Shown piece after piece: positions 1 to 8,817 of a stretch of 64,000 nt of DNA; the stretch's first letter is position 1, and each line of letters opens with the position of its first letter. The position numbers and the translations under genes were made by a program. The notes under the pieces are model-generated. The model saw nothing but the letters and a program-made list of their open reading frames with translations, did not search any database and was not told the DNA's origin. Origin of the DNA: Streptomyces sp. RPA4-2 (GTDB taxonomy: Bacteria; Actinomycetota; Actinomycetes; Streptomycetales; Streptomycetaceae); the NCBI RefSeq assembly GCF_012273515.2, contig NZ_CP050975.2:1612001-1676000 (forward strand), in the 5' to 3' direction.

Positions 1-62
1 GCCCCGAAGACCCAGGGCCCGCCCCGCGCCCCGAAAGAGCTGAGCCGGGCCCGGAGGGCGTG

Positions 63-737
63 TCACGCGACGCGTTGGTCCTGTTCCCACAGGGCGTGCC
101 AGAAGGCGGTCTCGTAGGCCTGGAGCAGACGGCCGTGGTGGTGTGCCCGGTCCTCGTCGATCCGGTCGGCCCCCAGCCCCTCCTGCACGGCGGCGAGCGC
201 CCGCTGCCGCAGTTCCGGCGCGGGCTCGGCGAAGTGGTCGAAGAAGCCGCAGGCCTCGTCGTCGAAGCCGTAGTGGTGGCGCAGGGCCTCGGCGATCGTC
301 CCGCAATAGGCGCCCCAGGCAGCGAAGTTGGCGGTCAGGGCCAGGACCACGTCGGCGGGTGAACCGTTCATGGCGAGCCAGGCGACGTACGCGGGATAGC
401 TCTGACAGCCCGCGAGCGGCTCGTACGCCGCCCTTCTCCCCTCGTCCGCCCCGCAGGCGTCGGCGTAGGCGGCCAGCCGGTCCAGGGCGACGGCCTCACC
501 CTCCGCGAGCTCGGTGAAGAAGGCCGCGCCGTCGGGTCCGGTGTCCGGCCGTTCGGCCAGATGCAGGAACGCCCGGCGGTCCGCGGGAATCACATGGCCC
601 TGTTCCAGGGCGAGGGCGGTGAGCGTGGAGCGCTGCGCCGCGCCCCGGGCGATCAGCGGCAGCAGCCGGTTGGCATGGGGGTCCGGGGCGAGTTTCCCGG
701 CCGTGCGTTCCAGCAGCTCCCTGGCCGTGCGCGCCAT
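63..737 (-). CDS. TenA/PqqC-superfamily helical protein
   Basis: A 224-residue, mostly helical protein resembling the TenA/THI-4/PqqC haem-oxygenase-like fold. The C-terminal half, with alanine-rich helices containing NFAAWGAYCGTIAEAL and a final ETAFWHALWEQ helix, is the recognisable part. Classical TenA enzymes hydrolyse the thiamin pyrimidine using a Cys and a Glu. The Cys seen here (AYCGT) does not sit clearly in the TenA position, so thiaminase activity cannot be assumed. The start at 737 is preceded by GAAGGAG at good spacing; an upstream in-frame extension has no RBS. It is divergent from rppA and shares about 200 bp of regulatory DNA with it, which suggests a role linked to the pigment operon, though that is inference. 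Family call fairly sure, function unknown. Confidence 0.72.
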   Translation of the reverse strand: MARTARELLERTAGKLAPDPHANRLLPLIARGAAQRSTLTALALEQGHVIPADRRAFLHLAERPDTGPDGAAFFTELAEGEAVALDRLAAYADACGADEGRRAAYEPLAGCQSYPAYVAWLAMNGSPADVVLALTANFAAWGAYCGTIAEALRHHYGFDDEACGFFDHFAEPAPELRQRALAAVQEGLGADRIDEDRAHHHGRLLQAYETAFWHALWEQDQRVA

Positions 738-852
738 GACGTACTCCTTCGATTCGCCTGTCCGGGGGACCTTCCACCAGCATCCCACTTCGTCCCGAAA
801 TTCCCCGCAATGGAGTAGTCCGACGCGATATCCCCACGCTTCCGGGTGATCG

Positions 853-890
853 TGGGTGGACCACCCTTCGCAACGTGGGTGATCCATCCT
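853..890. promoter_or_regulatory. Paired palindromic operator between tenA-like gene and rppA
   Basis: Two near-identical 15-mers, TGGGTGGACCACCCT (853-867) and TGGGTGATCCATCCT (876-890), lie 23 bp apart in the divergent intergenic region. The first contains a perfect GGGTGG-A-CCACCC inverted repeat and the second an imperfect version. A further GGGTGATC half-like copy begins at 844. The spacing of about two helical turns suits two regulator dimers on one face of the DNA. The regulator is unknown and no local regulator gene is obvious. Confidence 0.5.
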
Positions 891-938
891 TCCGCCGGGG
901 GACGCGAGTTCCCCGGAAGGCGAAAGAAGGCGCGCTCA

Positions 939-2003
939 ATGGCGACTTTGTGCAAACCCTCGGTCTCCGTCCCGGAACACGTGATCACGATGGAGGAGAC
1001 GCTGGAGCTGGCGAGCTCCCGCCACCCGGACCACCCCCAACTGCCGCTGGCACTGCGACTGATCGAGAACACCGGCGTCAAGACCCGGCACATCGTGCAG
1101 CCCATCGAAGAGACGCTCAAGCACCCCGGCTTCGAGGACCGCAACAAGGTCTACGAGAGTGAGGCGAAGGCCCGCGTCCCCGCGGTCGTGCAGCGTGCGC
1201 TGGACGACGCCGAACTCCTCACCACCGACATCGACATGATCATCTACGTGTCGTGCACCGGGTTCATGATGCCCTCGCTCACGGCCTGGCTGATCAACAC
1301 GATGGACTTCAGCAGCGACACCCGGCAGATGCCCATAGCCCAGCTGGGCTGCGCCGCCGGCGGCGCCGCGATCAACCGGGCGCACGACTTCTGCACCGCC
1401 TACCCCGAGGGCAACGCCCTCATCGTGGCCTGCGAGTTCTGCTCGCTCTGCTACCAGCCGACCGACCTCGGCGTCGGCTCCCTGCTGTCCAACGGACTGT
1501 TCGGCGACGGCATCGCCGCGGCCGTCGTCCGGGGCCGCGGCGGCACCGGGATCAAGCTCGAACGCAACGGCTCGTACCTGATCCCCAAGACCGAAGAGTG
1601 GATCATGTACGACGTCCGGGCCACCGGTTTCCACTTCCTGCTGGACAAGCGGGTGCCGGGAACGATGGAGCCGCTCGCTCCCGCCCTCCACTCGCTCGCC
1701 CGACAGCACGGCTGGGACGCCTCCGACCTGGACTTCTACATCATCCACGCGGGCGGCCCGCGGATCCTCGACGACCTCAGCAAGTTCCTCGAGGTCCCGC
1801 CGGACGCCTTCCGGTTCAGCCGGGCCACGCTCACCGAGTACGGCAACATCGCCAGCGCCGTCGTCCTGGACGCCGCGCGCCGGCTGTTCGAGGAGGGCGG
1901 CGCCGAGCACGCCTCGCGCGGACTCCTCGCGGGCTTCGGTCCCGGCATCACCGCGGAGATGTCTCTGGGCCGCTGGCAGAACAACGACGGGGAGCCGGCA
2001 TGA
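939..2003 (+). CDS. rppA: 1,3,6,8-Tetrahydroxynaphthalene synthase (type III PKS RppA)
   Basis: Condenses five malonyl-CoA units to 1,3,6,8-tetrahydroxynaphthalene (THN), the precursor of flaviolin pigments. The protein has 354 residues, the family length, with the catalytic triad at the positions known for RppA: Cys138 in QLGCAAGG, His270 in IIHAGGP and Asn303 in EYGNIAS. The start ATG at 939 follows GAAAGAAGG at 8 nt spacing; an in-frame extension to 846 has no RBS. The stop overlaps the P450 start (ATGA), so the genes are translationally coupled. The order PKS-P450-cupin is the standard Streptomyces THN-oxidising operon and predicts soluble biflaviolin or flaviolin products. Very secure. 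Confidence 0.97.
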   Translation: MATLCKPSVSVPEHVITMEETLELASSRHPDHPQLPLALRLIENTGVKTRHIVQPIEETLKHPGFEDRNKVYESEAKARVPAVVQRALDDAELLTTDIDMIIYVSCTGFMMPSLTAWLINTMDFSSDTRQMPIAQLGCAAGGAAINRAHDFCTAYPEGNALIVACEFCSLCYQPTDLGVGSLLSNGLFGDGIAAAVVRGRGGTGIKLERNGSYLIPKTEEWIMYDVRATGFHFLLDKRVPGTMEPLAPALHSLARQHGWDASDLDFYIIHAGGPRILDDLSKFLEVPPDAFRFSRATLTEYGNIASAVVLDAARRLFEEGGAEHASRGLLAGFGPGITAEMSLGRWQNNDGEPA

Positions 2004-3223
2004 GCGGCATGACCGAAGAGACGATCACCGAGGCGGCCCCGGCCGTCCACGACTGGCCCGCCCTCGACCTGACCGGCGTGGAGTTCGACCCCGTGCTGGC
2101 CGAGCTGATGCGCGAGGGCCCGGTCACCCGGGTCAAGCTGCCCAACGGCGAGGGCTGGGCCTGGCTGGTGACCCGCCACGACGACGTGCGCATGGTCGCC
2201 AATGACCCCCGGTTCAGCCGTGAGGCGGTCATGGACCATCCGGTCACCCGGCTCGCCCCGCACTTCATCCCCGCCCGGGGAGCGGTGGGTTTCCTGGACC
2301 CGCCCGACCACACCCGGCTGCGCCGCTCGGTGGCCGCCGCCTTCACGGCGCACGGGGTGGAGCGGGTCCGCGAGAAGTCCCGGCGGGTGCTCGACGAGCT
2401 GATCGACGAGCTGCTCCAGGACGGTCCGCCCACCGATCTCACCGAGACGGTCCTCGGCCCCTTCCCCATCGCGGTCATCTGCGAGCTGATGGGTGTGCCG
2501 GCCATCGACCGGCACACCATGCACAGCTGGACCCAGTTCATCCTGTCCTCCTCGCACGGCGCCGACGTCAGCGAGAAGGCCAAGAACGAGATGGGGTCCT
2601 ACTTCGCGAAGCTCATCGGCGACCGCCGGGGCAGTACCGACGAGGACGTCACCTCGCTGCTCGGCGCGGCCGTGGGCCAGGGCGAGATCACCCTGGAGGA
2701 GGCCGTCGGACTCGCCGTCCTCCTCCAGATCGGCGGCGAGGCGGTCACCAACAACTGCGGGCAGTTGTTCTTCCTCCTCCTGACCCGCCCGGACCTGACC
2801 GAACGGCTGCGGGCCGAGCCGGACATCCGCCCCCGGGCCATCGACGAACTGCTGCGCTACATCCCGCACCGCAGCGCGGTGGGCCTCTCCCGCATCGCGA
2901 CCGAGGACGTCGACATCAAGGGCGTACGGATCCGGGCGGGCGAGGCGATCTACGTGTCGTACCTGGCCGCGAACCGCGACCCGGAGGTCTTCTCCGACCC
3001 GGAGACCATCGACTTCTCCCGCAGTCCCAACCCGCATGTGGCGTTCGGCTTCGGCCCGCACTACTGCCCGGGCGGCATGCTGGCGAGGCTGGAGTCGGAG
3101 CTCCTGGTCGACGCGTTCCTCGACCGGATGCCGGGCCTGCGGCTCGCCGTGGCCCCGGAACAGGTCCCGTTCAGAAAGGGAGCGCTGATCCGCGGCCCCG
3201 AGGCCCTGCCCGTCAGGTGGTGA
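2000..3223 (+). CDS. CYP158-type cytochrome P450 (flaviolin-coupling)
   Basis: A soluble bacterial P450 of 407 residues, very like CYP158A2, which dimerises flaviolin by oxidative C-C coupling. Visible motifs are the ExxR of the K helix (EELLR region, about residues 283-286) and the haem loop FGFGPHYCPGG with the thiolate Cys at 356. The I-helix reads LLQIGGEAVTNN, so Ala occupies the place of the usual oxygen-activating Thr, as known for CYP158A2. Two starts are possible: ATG 2000 has GGGGAG five nt upstream, while ATG 2009 gives residue numbers matching CYP158A2 (Ala245). It is coupled to rppA by ATGA overlap and followed after 7 bp by the cupin gene. Redox partners are not encoded nearby. 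Confidence 0.94.
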   Translation: MSGMTEETITEAAPAVHDWPALDLTGVEFDPVLAELMREGPVTRVKLPNGEGWAWLVTRHDDVRMVANDPRFSREAVMDHPVTRLAPHFIPARGAVGFLDPPDHTRLRRSVAAAFTAHGVERVREKSRRVLDELIDELLQDGPPTDLTETVLGPFPIAVICELMGVPAIDRHTMHSWTQFILSSSHGADVSEKAKNEMGSYFAKLIGDRRGSTDEDVTSLLGAAVGQGEITLEEAVGLAVLLQIGGEAVTNNCGQLFFLLLTRPDLTERLRAEPDIRPRAIDELLRYIPHRSAVGLSRIATEDVDIKGVRIRAGEAIYVSYLAANRDPEVFSDPETIDFSRSPNPHVAFGFGPHYCPGGMLARLESELLVDAFLDRMPGLRLAVAPEQVPFRKGALIRGPEALPVRW

Positions 3224-3230
3224 GCGGACG

Positions 3231-3752
3231 ATGACCGCGCCCGAAGGGCTCCTCGTACCGCCGGGTCACGGCCGGGTCGTGCGGACGCCCGCCCAGCACG
3301 TGACGTTCAAGGTCACCGGCTCGCACTCCCGCATGGCGTCCACCTTCGAGGTGCTGGTGCCGCCCGGGTTCGACGTGGGCGCTCATGTGCACACGCGCAG
3401 CGAGGAACTGTTCTACGTGCTCGAAGGCGAGCTGGACGTGCTCGCCTTCGAACCCCGGATCCGCACACCCGACAACTGGCAGAAGTGGGAGTCGAGTTCG
3501 GGCAGCCGGGTGGTCCGGGCGGCACCCGGCACGGTCATCGTCGTCCCGCCGGGCTGCCCGCACGCCTTCTCCAACCCCACCGAGACGCCGGCGAAGATGT
3601 TCTTCCAGGCGTCACCGCCGCCGGACCACGAGCGCTACTTCGAGGAACTGCTGGAGATCCTGGGCAACGGGGGCCCACCGGACCACGCGGCGATCGAGGC
3701 GCTGCGCAAGCGGTACGACATCGAGCAGCTCACCCCTCTGAAGCACCGGTGA
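3231..3752 (+). CDS. Cupin-domain protein, MomA-like THN oxygenase
   Basis: A 173-residue single-domain cupin. Motif 1 is seen as GAHVHTRSEELFYVLEGEL (two His and a Glu as metal ligands) and motif 2 as PPGCPHAFSNP. The third gene of rppA operons in several streptomycetes is a small cupin; the family member MomA oxidises THN to flaviolin quinone, and this one probably supplies the P450 substrate. It starts 7 bp after the P450 stop. The gene ends 15 bp before the convergent acyl-CoA dehydrogenase, with no obvious hairpin between. The activity is inferred from family and context; an unrelated dioxygenase or binding role is possible. Confidence 0.82.
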   Translation: MTAPEGLLVPPGHGRVVRTPAQHVTFKVTGSHSRMASTFEVLVPPGFDVGAHVHTRSEELFYVLEGELDVLAFEPRIRTPDNWQKWESSSGSRVVRAAPGTVIVVPPGCPHAFSNPTETPAKMFFQASPPPDHERYFEELLEILGNGGPPDHAAIEALRKRYDIEQLTPLKHR

Positions 3753-3767
3753 GGGCAGCGTCCTTCG

Positions 3768-4997
3768 CTACCGGATCGGCATCCCGGAAAGCGTCCGGGC
3801 GATCACCAGCCGCTGGATCTCGCTCGTGCCCTCGAAGATGGTGTAGATGGCGGCGTCCCGGTGCATCCGCTCCACCGGGTACTCGCGGGTGTAGCCGTTG
3901 CCGCCCAGGATCTGGATCGCCTGTCCGGTGACCTTCTTCGCCGTCTCACTCGCGAACAGCTTGGACATCGATCCCTCGGCCGCCGTGAACGGCCTGCCGT
4001 TGACCGCCATCCACGAAGCACGCCACACCAGCAGACGCGCCGCGTCGATGGAGGTACGCATATCGGCGAGCTGGAACGCGACACCCTGGTTGTCGATGAT
4101 CGGCCGCCCGAACTGCTCGCGGGTCATCGCATAGTCGAGGGCGACCTCGTACGCGGCGCGGGCGGTGCCCACCGCCATCGCGCCGACGGCCGGACGGGAC
4201 GCCTCGAACGTGGCCATCGCGGCGTTCTTCACGCGCTCACCGCCACCCGCCCTGGCCCGCTCACGGGCGCGGGCGAGGCGCTCGTCCAGCTTCTCCTTGC
4301 CGCCCAGCAGGCAGGACCCGGGGACACGGACGTCCTCCAGGACGACCTCGGCGGTGTGCGAGGCGCGGATACCGTGCTTCTTGAACTTCTGGCCCTGCGA
4401 GAGACCGGGGGTGTTCGGCGGCACGATGAAGGAGGCGTGACCCTTGGAGCCGAGGTCCGCGTCGACGACCGCGACGACGACGTGGACGTTGGCGATACCG
4501 CCGTTGGTCGCCCAGGTCTTGGTGCCGTTGAGGACCCATTCGTCCTTGGCCTCGTCGTACACGGCCCGGGTGCGCATGGAGGCGACGTCGGAGCCGGCGT
4601 CGGGCTCGGAGGAGCAGAAGGCCGCGACCTTGACATCGTTGGCATCCCCGTACATCTGGGGAATCCAGGTACCGATCTGCTCCTCGGTGCCGTTGGCGAG
4701 GACGCCCACGGCGGCGAGACCGGTGCCGACGATGGAGAGCGCTATGCCCGCGTCGCCCCAGAACAGTTCCTCCATGGCCATCGGTATTCCGAGGCCGGTG
4801 GCGTCGAAGTACTGCTGGGCGTAGAAGTCCAGGGAATAGATACCGACCTTCGCGGCTTCCTGGATGACCGGCCAGGGAGTCTCCTCACGCTCGTCCCACT
4901 CGGCGGCCGCGGGGCGGATCACATCGGCGGCGAACCCGTGGAGCCAGTCGCGGACCTCCTTCTGTTCGTCGTTGAGCTCCATGGTGAACTCGGCCAT
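3768..4997 (-). CDS. Acyl-CoA dehydrogenase
   Basis: An FAD-dependent acyl-CoA dehydrogenase of 409 residues, catalysing the first oxidation of fatty or branched acyl-CoA beta-oxidation. N-terminal, middle and C-terminal family domains are all present, and the likely catalytic base is Glu389 in [12 protein letters not shown]. The stretch [20 protein letters not shown] (about residues 230-250) is a charged insertion after the middle domain and lengthens the protein slightly. Start ATG 4997 follows GGAGGGG. It is divergent from a TetR regulator with palindromes between them, an arrangement typical of a repressor controlling a catabolic dehydrogenase. The exact acyl substrate cannot be read from sequence. 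Confidence 0.95.
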   Translation of the reverse strand: MAEFTMELNDEQKEVRDWLHGFAADVIRPAAAEWDEREETPWPVIQEAAKVGIYSLDFYAQQYFDATGLGIPMAMEELFWGDAGIALSIVGTGLAAVGVLANGTEEQIGTWIPQMYGDANDVKVAAFCSSEPDAGSDVASMRTRAVYDEAKDEWVLNGTKTWATNGGIANVHVVVAVVDADLGSKGHASFIVPPNTPGLSQGQKFKKHGIRASHTAEVVLEDVRVPGSCLLGGKEKLDERLARARERARAGGGERVKNAAMATFEASRPAVGAMAVGTARAAYEVALDYAMTREQFGRPIIDNQGVAFQLADMRTSIDAARLLVWRASWMAVNGRPFTAAEGSMSKLFASETAKKVTGQAIQILGGNGYTREYPVERMHRDAAIYTIFEGTSEIQRLVIARTLSGMPIR

Positions 4998-5022
4998 GTC
5001 CCCTCCAGCGGTGCACTAAAAT

Positions 5023-5059
5023 GTTACTTGCGGTAACTGGAGTCTGTTACTGACCAGTA
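5023..5059. promoter_or_regulatory. Candidate TetR operators
   Basis: Two inverted repeats lie between the divergent dehydrogenase and TetR genes. GTTAC-TTGCG-GTAAC (5023-5037) is perfect in its arms, and TACTG-AC-CAGTA (5048-5059) is a compact palindrome. Both sit just upstream of the dehydrogenase start. The second resembles the short palindromes bound by TetR-type lipid-metabolism regulators in actinobacteria. Assignment to the neighbouring regulator is inference. Confidence 0.6.
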
Positions 5060-5166
5060 GAGAAAGTCAACTCCCGAAGCCCGCTCGGCAGCCCGTTCGA
5101 TGTGCATGGGCTGATGAGTGTTAGTTTGCGCAGGCGTCACCGAATCACCATGGGTGGGGAGAGATC

Positions 5167-5811
5167 ATGGACACCACACAGCGGACCGATCAGCAGAGGT
5201 CCGCCGACCGCCGCCGGCGAGAGCTGCTCGAGGCCGCGGACAGAGTGGTGCTCCGCGACGGCCCCGGCGCCTCGATGAACGCCATCGCCGCCGAGGCGGG
5301 CATCACCAAGCCCATCCTGTACCGGCACTTCGGCGACAAGGGTGGTCTCTACGCGGCGCTCGCCAAGCGGCACACCGACGCCCTCCTCGGGGCGCTGCGG
5401 GCCGCGCTGGACGCGCCCGCCGAGCGCCGGGAGCGGGTGGAGGCGACCCTCGACACCTATCTGGCGGCCATCGAGGCCCGCCCCCAGGTGTACCGCTTCC
5501 TGATGCATCCCTCCGAGGGCGGACAGCCGGGTGACCCCGGCTTCGACGTGGGCAAGCACTCCGCGCCGCTGCTGCGGCGCATGGGCGAGGAACTGGCCGA
5601 GGTCATCGAGGAACGGGTGGATCTCGGGCCGGGCAGTCAGCAGCTGGCGCGCGTGTGGGGCCACGGGATCGTCGGCATGATGCATGCCGCCGGGGACTGG
5701 TGGCTGGGCGAGCGGCCGTGCACACGCGCCGAGTTGGTGCGGAGCCTGGCCGATCTGCTGTGGGGCCGGCTGGCCGCGGCGGGAGACCGTGTCGGAGGTC
5801 CCGGGTTCTGA
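5167..5811 (+). CDS. TetR-family transcriptional regulator
   Basis: A 214-residue TetR-family repressor. The N-terminal helix-turn-helix covers about residues 20-66, with the signature ASMNAIAAEAGITKPILYRHFGDKGGLYAAL. The C-terminal ligand domain carries the AEAGITKPILYRHF-type actinobacterial layout but has no feature that names its ligand. GGGGAGAG precedes the ATG at 5167. It is divergent from an acyl-CoA dehydrogenase across 169 bp holding two palindromes, so it most likely represses that gene and itself, with an acyl-CoA as likely inducer. Family certain; target and ligand inferred. Confidence 0.93.
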   Translation: MDTTQRTDQQRSADRRRRELLEAADRVVLRDGPGASMNAIAAEAGITKPILYRHFGDKGGLYAALAKRHTDALLGALRAALDAPAERRERVEATLDTYLAAIEARPQVYRFLMHPSEGGQPGDPGFDVGKHSAPLLRRMGEELAEVIEERVDLGPGSQQLARVWGHGIVGMMHAAGDWWLGERPCTRAELVRSLADLLWGRLAAAGDRVGGPGF

Positions 5812-5827
5812 GGCCGGCCGGCGAGGC

Positions 5828-6367
5828 TCATCCTCCCCAAGGCGCCCGCGCCGCCTGCCGCATCACCCGGTGCCGGCGCCACCCGCTCAGCCGGTCCACG
5901 TACAGGCCACCCTCCAGGTGGTCGTACTCGTGCTGCAGGCACCGGGCGAACCATCCCGTGCCGTGCACCCGCACCGGCTCCCCGTCCGCATTGAAACCCT
6001 CGACGACGGCGTGGTCGTACCGTTCCGTTCCCGCCTCCAGGCCCGGCAGCGAGAGACAGCCCTCAGGACCACGCAGGACCACACCATCCGCCTCGACAAG
6101 ACGCGGGTTCACCACATGTCCCAGATGACGGACCTCGTCGTCGTCCGGGCAGTCGTACACGAACACCCGCAGGGCCACACCGACCTGGTTGGCGGCGAGG
6201 CCGACGCCCCGCGCCGCGTACATCGTCGCGAACATGTCCTCGACGAGCCGGGCCAGTTCGGGACCGAAGTCGGTGACCTCCTCGCACGCCGCGTGCAGGA
6301 CGGGGTCGCCGAGCAGGGTCACCGGGCGGACGCGCCCTCGGGAGCCGGGGATGGAGCCGTGTCGCAT
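5828..6367 (-). CDS. def: Peptide deformylase
   Basis: Removes the N-formyl group from nascent proteins using a bound ferrous (or zinc) ion. All three family motifs are present in this 179-residue protein: GVGLAANQ (residues 54-61), EGCLS (102-106, Cys104 metal ligand) and HEYDH (146-150, two His ligands and catalytic Glu147). The start at 6367 has no clear Shine-Dalgarno; TACCCT sits 8 nt upstream and could give a leaderless or near-leaderless mRNA. Streptomyces usually carry several def paralogues, and nothing here tells which one this is. It converges on the TetR gene (16 bp apart) and is divergent from murT. Confidence 0.95.
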   Translation of the reverse strand: MRHGSIPGSRGRVRPVTLLGDPVLHAACEEVTDFGPELARLVEDMFATMYAARGVGLAANQVGVALRVFVYDCPDDDEVRHLGHVVNPRLVEADGVVLRGPEGCLSLPGLEAGTERYDHAVVEGFNADGEPVRVHGTGWFARCLQHEYDHLEGGLYVDRLSGWRRHRVMRQAARAPWGG

Positions 6368-6521
6368 GGCGGCAAGGGTACGGTCCTTACTGGCGCGCGA
6401 ACGTCGCGCGGGCACCGTCGTGGTGCCGCGATTCGGGCACGTGAGTGGATCTCGATAGGCTGAGGCCCACACGGTGCCGGGGGCAGAGGCGCGGCGCGTA
6501 CGCAAGGAGGATCGAGAAACG

Positions 6522-7760
6522 ATGTCAGGCAACTCGGACCCGCTGACGCCGCGGGCCAAGCTGGCCGTGACGGCGGGCAAGGCGGCGGCGGCCGTCTCGC
6601 GGGCCGCCGGACGCGGCAGCGGATCGGTGATCGGCGGCCGGGTGGCACTCAAGCTCGACCCCGACCTGCTGGCCAGGCTCGCCACACACCTGGACGTGAT
6701 CCTGGTGTCGGCGACCAACGGCAAGACCACGACCACCCGGCTGATCGCGGAGGCGCTGGGCGCCGCGGGCCCGGTCGTGTCCAACGCGCTCGGCGCCAAC
6801 ATGCCCGCGGGCATCACCTCGGCGCTGGCCGGCGGCTCGGACGCCAAGTTCGCGGTCATCGAGGTCGACGAGAAGTACCTCTCCGGTGTGGCGCGCGACA
6901 CCGACCCGAAGTGCATCGCGCTGCTCAACCTCTCCCGCGACCAGCTCGACCGGGCCGCCGAGACCCGGATGATGGCCGAGCACTGGCGTGAGGGTCTTGC
7001 CGGTTCCAAGGCCGTCGTGGTCGCCAACGCCGACGACCCCCTGGTCGTGTGGGCTGCGTCCTCCTCGCCGAACGTCATGTGGGTGGCGGCCGGTCAGATG
7101 TGGAAGGACGACGCCTGGTCCTGCCCGTCCTGCGGCGGTGTGATGCAGCGCCCCGGCGACGACTGGTTCTGCGGCGACTGCGGGTTCCGCCGTCCGACGC
7201 CGACCTGGGCGCTCTCCGGCGACCACGTCCTCGACCCGCACGGCTCCGCCTGGCCGATCCACCTCCAGCTGCCCGGCCGCGCCAACAAGGCGAACGCCGC
7301 CTCGTCGGCCGCCGTCGCCGCCGTCTTCGGAGTGCCCCCGCAGGTCGCCCTGGAGCGCATGTACCAGGTGCAGGCGGTGGCCGGACGCTACGACGTGGTG
7401 CAGTTCATGCAGCGCGACCTGCGTCTGCTGCTCGCCAAGAACCCCGCGGGCTGGCTGGAGACGTTCTCCCTGATCGACCCGCCGCCCACCCCGGTCATCC
7501 TGTCCGTGAACGCGCGGGGCGCCGACGGCACCGACACCTCCTGGCTGTGGGACGTCGACTACACCCGGCTGACCGGGCACCCGATCTTCGTCCTCGGTGA
7601 TCGAAAGCTCGACCTCGCGGTGCGCCTCGAGGTCGCCAACCAGTCCTTCCAGGTCTGCGAGACCCTCGACCAGGCCGTGCAGCTCGCACCGCCCGGTCGC
7701 ATCGAGGTCATCGCGAACTACACCGCGTTCCAGGATTTGAGGCGTCGTGTCGGCAACTGA
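6522..7760 (+). CDS. murT: Lipid II isoglutaminyl synthase, MurT subunit
   Basis: The Mur-ligase-like subunit of MurT-GatD, which amidates the alpha-carboxyl of D-Glu in lipid II. The protein has 412 residues. The ATP loop ATNGKTTTT lies at residues 64-72. A Cys4 zinc ribbon (Cys201, Cys204, Cys217, Cys220) is inserted in the central domain, as in known MurT proteins, and the C-terminal DUF1727 domain follows. ATG 6522 is preceded by AAGGAGG. The gatD partner begins 20 bp downstream with its own GGAGG, so the two are an operon. The product works at the inner face of the cytoplasmic membrane. Confidence 0.96.
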   Translation: MSGNSDPLTPRAKLAVTAGKAAAAVSRAAGRGSGSVIGGRVALKLDPDLLARLATHLDVILVSATNGKTTTTRLIAEALGAAGPVVSNALGANMPAGITSALAGGSDAKFAVIEVDEKYLSGVARDTDPKCIALLNLSRDQLDRAAETRMMAEHWREGLAGSKAVVVANADDPLVVWAASSSPNVMWVAAGQMWKDDAWSCPSCGGVMQRPGDDWFCGDCGFRRPTPTWALSGDHVLDPHGSAWPIHLQLPGRANKANAASSAAVAAVFGVPPQVALERMYQVQAVAGRYDVVQFMQRDLRLLLAKNPAGWLETFSLIDPPPTPVILSVNARGADGTDTSWLWDVDYTRLTGHPIFVLGDRKLDLAVRLEVANQSFQVCETLDQAVQLAPPGRIEVIANYTAFQDLRRRVGN

Positions 7761-7779
7761 GCCACGGAGGACGAAGAGA

Positions 7780-8508
7780 ATGAGTGACAACAGCCTGCGT
7801 CTGGTGTGGATCTACCCGGACCTGCTGAGCACCTACGGTGACCAGGGCAACGCGCTCGTCGTGGAGCGCCGGGCCCGCCAGCGCGGACTCGACGTCGCCC
7901 GCCTCGACGTGCGCAGCGACCAGCCGATCCCCACCTCCGGTGACATCTATCTGATCGGCGGCGGCGAGGACCGGCCGCAGCGGCTCGCCGCGGAGCGGCT
8001 GCGCCGCGACGGGGGCCTGCACCGCGCGGTCGGCAACGGCGCGATCGTCTTCTCGGTGTGCGCCGGCTACCAGATCCTCGGCCACGAGTTCATCAACGAC
8101 CTCGGGCAGCGCGAGCCGGGCCTCGGCCTGCTCGACGTGGTCTCGACGCGCGGCGAGGGAGAGCGCTGCGTCGGTGACGTGCTCGGGGACATCGACCCGC
8201 GCCTGAACCTGCCGCAGCTGACCGGTTTCGAGAACCACCAGGGTGTCACCCACCTCGGCCCCACCGCGCGCCCGTTCGCGCAGGTGCGGCTCGGCAAGGG
8301 CAACGGCACGGGCGACGGCACCGAGGGCGCGTACAACGACACGGTCTTCGGTACGTACATGCACGGGCCCGTGCTCGCCCGTAACCCGCAGATCGCCGAC
8401 CTGCTGCTGAAGCTGGCGCTCGACGTGAACGCGCTGCCGCCGATCGACGACCGCTGGTACGAGGCGCTCCGGGGCGAGCGCATCGCCTCTGCCCAGCAGC
8501 CGGCCTGA
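7780..8508 (+). CDS. gatD: Lipid II isoglutaminyl synthase, GatD glutaminase subunit
   Basis: A CobB/CobQ-type class I glutamine amidotransferase domain standing alone (242 residues). It frees ammonia from glutamine for MurT to use in lipid II amidation. The nucleophile is Cys94 in FSVCAGYQILG, the same number as in characterised GatD proteins, and the catalytic His is His195 in TYMHGPVL. ATG 7780 follows GGAGG (7766-7770); a longer in-frame start at 7747 lies inside murT and lacks an RBS. A hairpin terminator follows at 8603-8634. Confidence 0.95.
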   Translation: MSDNSLRLVWIYPDLLSTYGDQGNALVVERRARQRGLDVARLDVRSDQPIPTSGDIYLIGGGEDRPQRLAAERLRRDGGLHRAVGNGAIVFSVCAGYQILGHEFINDLGQREPGLGLLDVVSTRGEGERCVGDVLGDIDPRLNLPQLTGFENHQGVTHLGPTARPFAQVRLGKGNGTGDGTEGAYNDTVFGTYMHGPVLARNPQIADLLLKLALDVNALPPIDDRWYEALRGERIASAQQPA

Positions 8509-8553
8509 GCCGACACGCCACCACCGGGACGCGCCCCGCGTGAACCGGTGCAC

Positions 8554-8585
8554 CGGCAGTCCGGCAGTCCGGCAGTCCGGCAGTC
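8554..8585. repeat. Four tandem copies of the octamer CGGCAGTC
   Basis: Four perfect head-to-tail copies of the 8-mer CGGCAGTC lie downstream of gatD, followed by CGGG. The unit is not a multiple of three and lies outside genes, so copy number could vary by replication slippage without coding effect. The rest of the 309-bp gatD-pfkA gap holds the terminator at 8603-8634 and the pfkA leader, where CCGGAC-N6-GTCCGG (8767-8784) is a small inverted repeat. Confidence 0.85.
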
Positions 8586-8602
8586 CGGGCACGACGTCCA
8601 CA

Positions 8603-8634
8603 GGGCGCGCTCGAGGGAAACCTCAAGCGCGCCC
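8603..8634 (+). terminator. Hairpin terminator after gatD
   Basis: Arms GGGCGCGCTCGAGG (8603-8616) and CCTCAAGCGCGCCC (8621-8634) form a 14-bp stem with one mismatch around a GAAA loop. No U-tract follows, as is common in Streptomyces. It would end the murT-gatD transcript. Confidence 0.75.
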
Positions 8635-8817
8635 AAGGTGTGTACGGCACGGTGTGCGCAAGAGCCCGCCTGACAGCTGGTCCGCTCACTTGTGCGGCCG
8701 AGTCCACCAGGCGGACGCCCGCTACGGCACGACCCCGTCCCGCCGGTAGGGTGATCGGGATTCCAGCCGGACAACGTGGTCCGGTCCCCGGCCCACGTTG
8801 AGAAGGTATTTCGGGCT

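Noticed and set aside
8767..8784. CCGGAC-N6-GTCCGG before pfkA
   Set aside because: Short GC-only arms are expected by chance at this base composition; noted but not called an operator.
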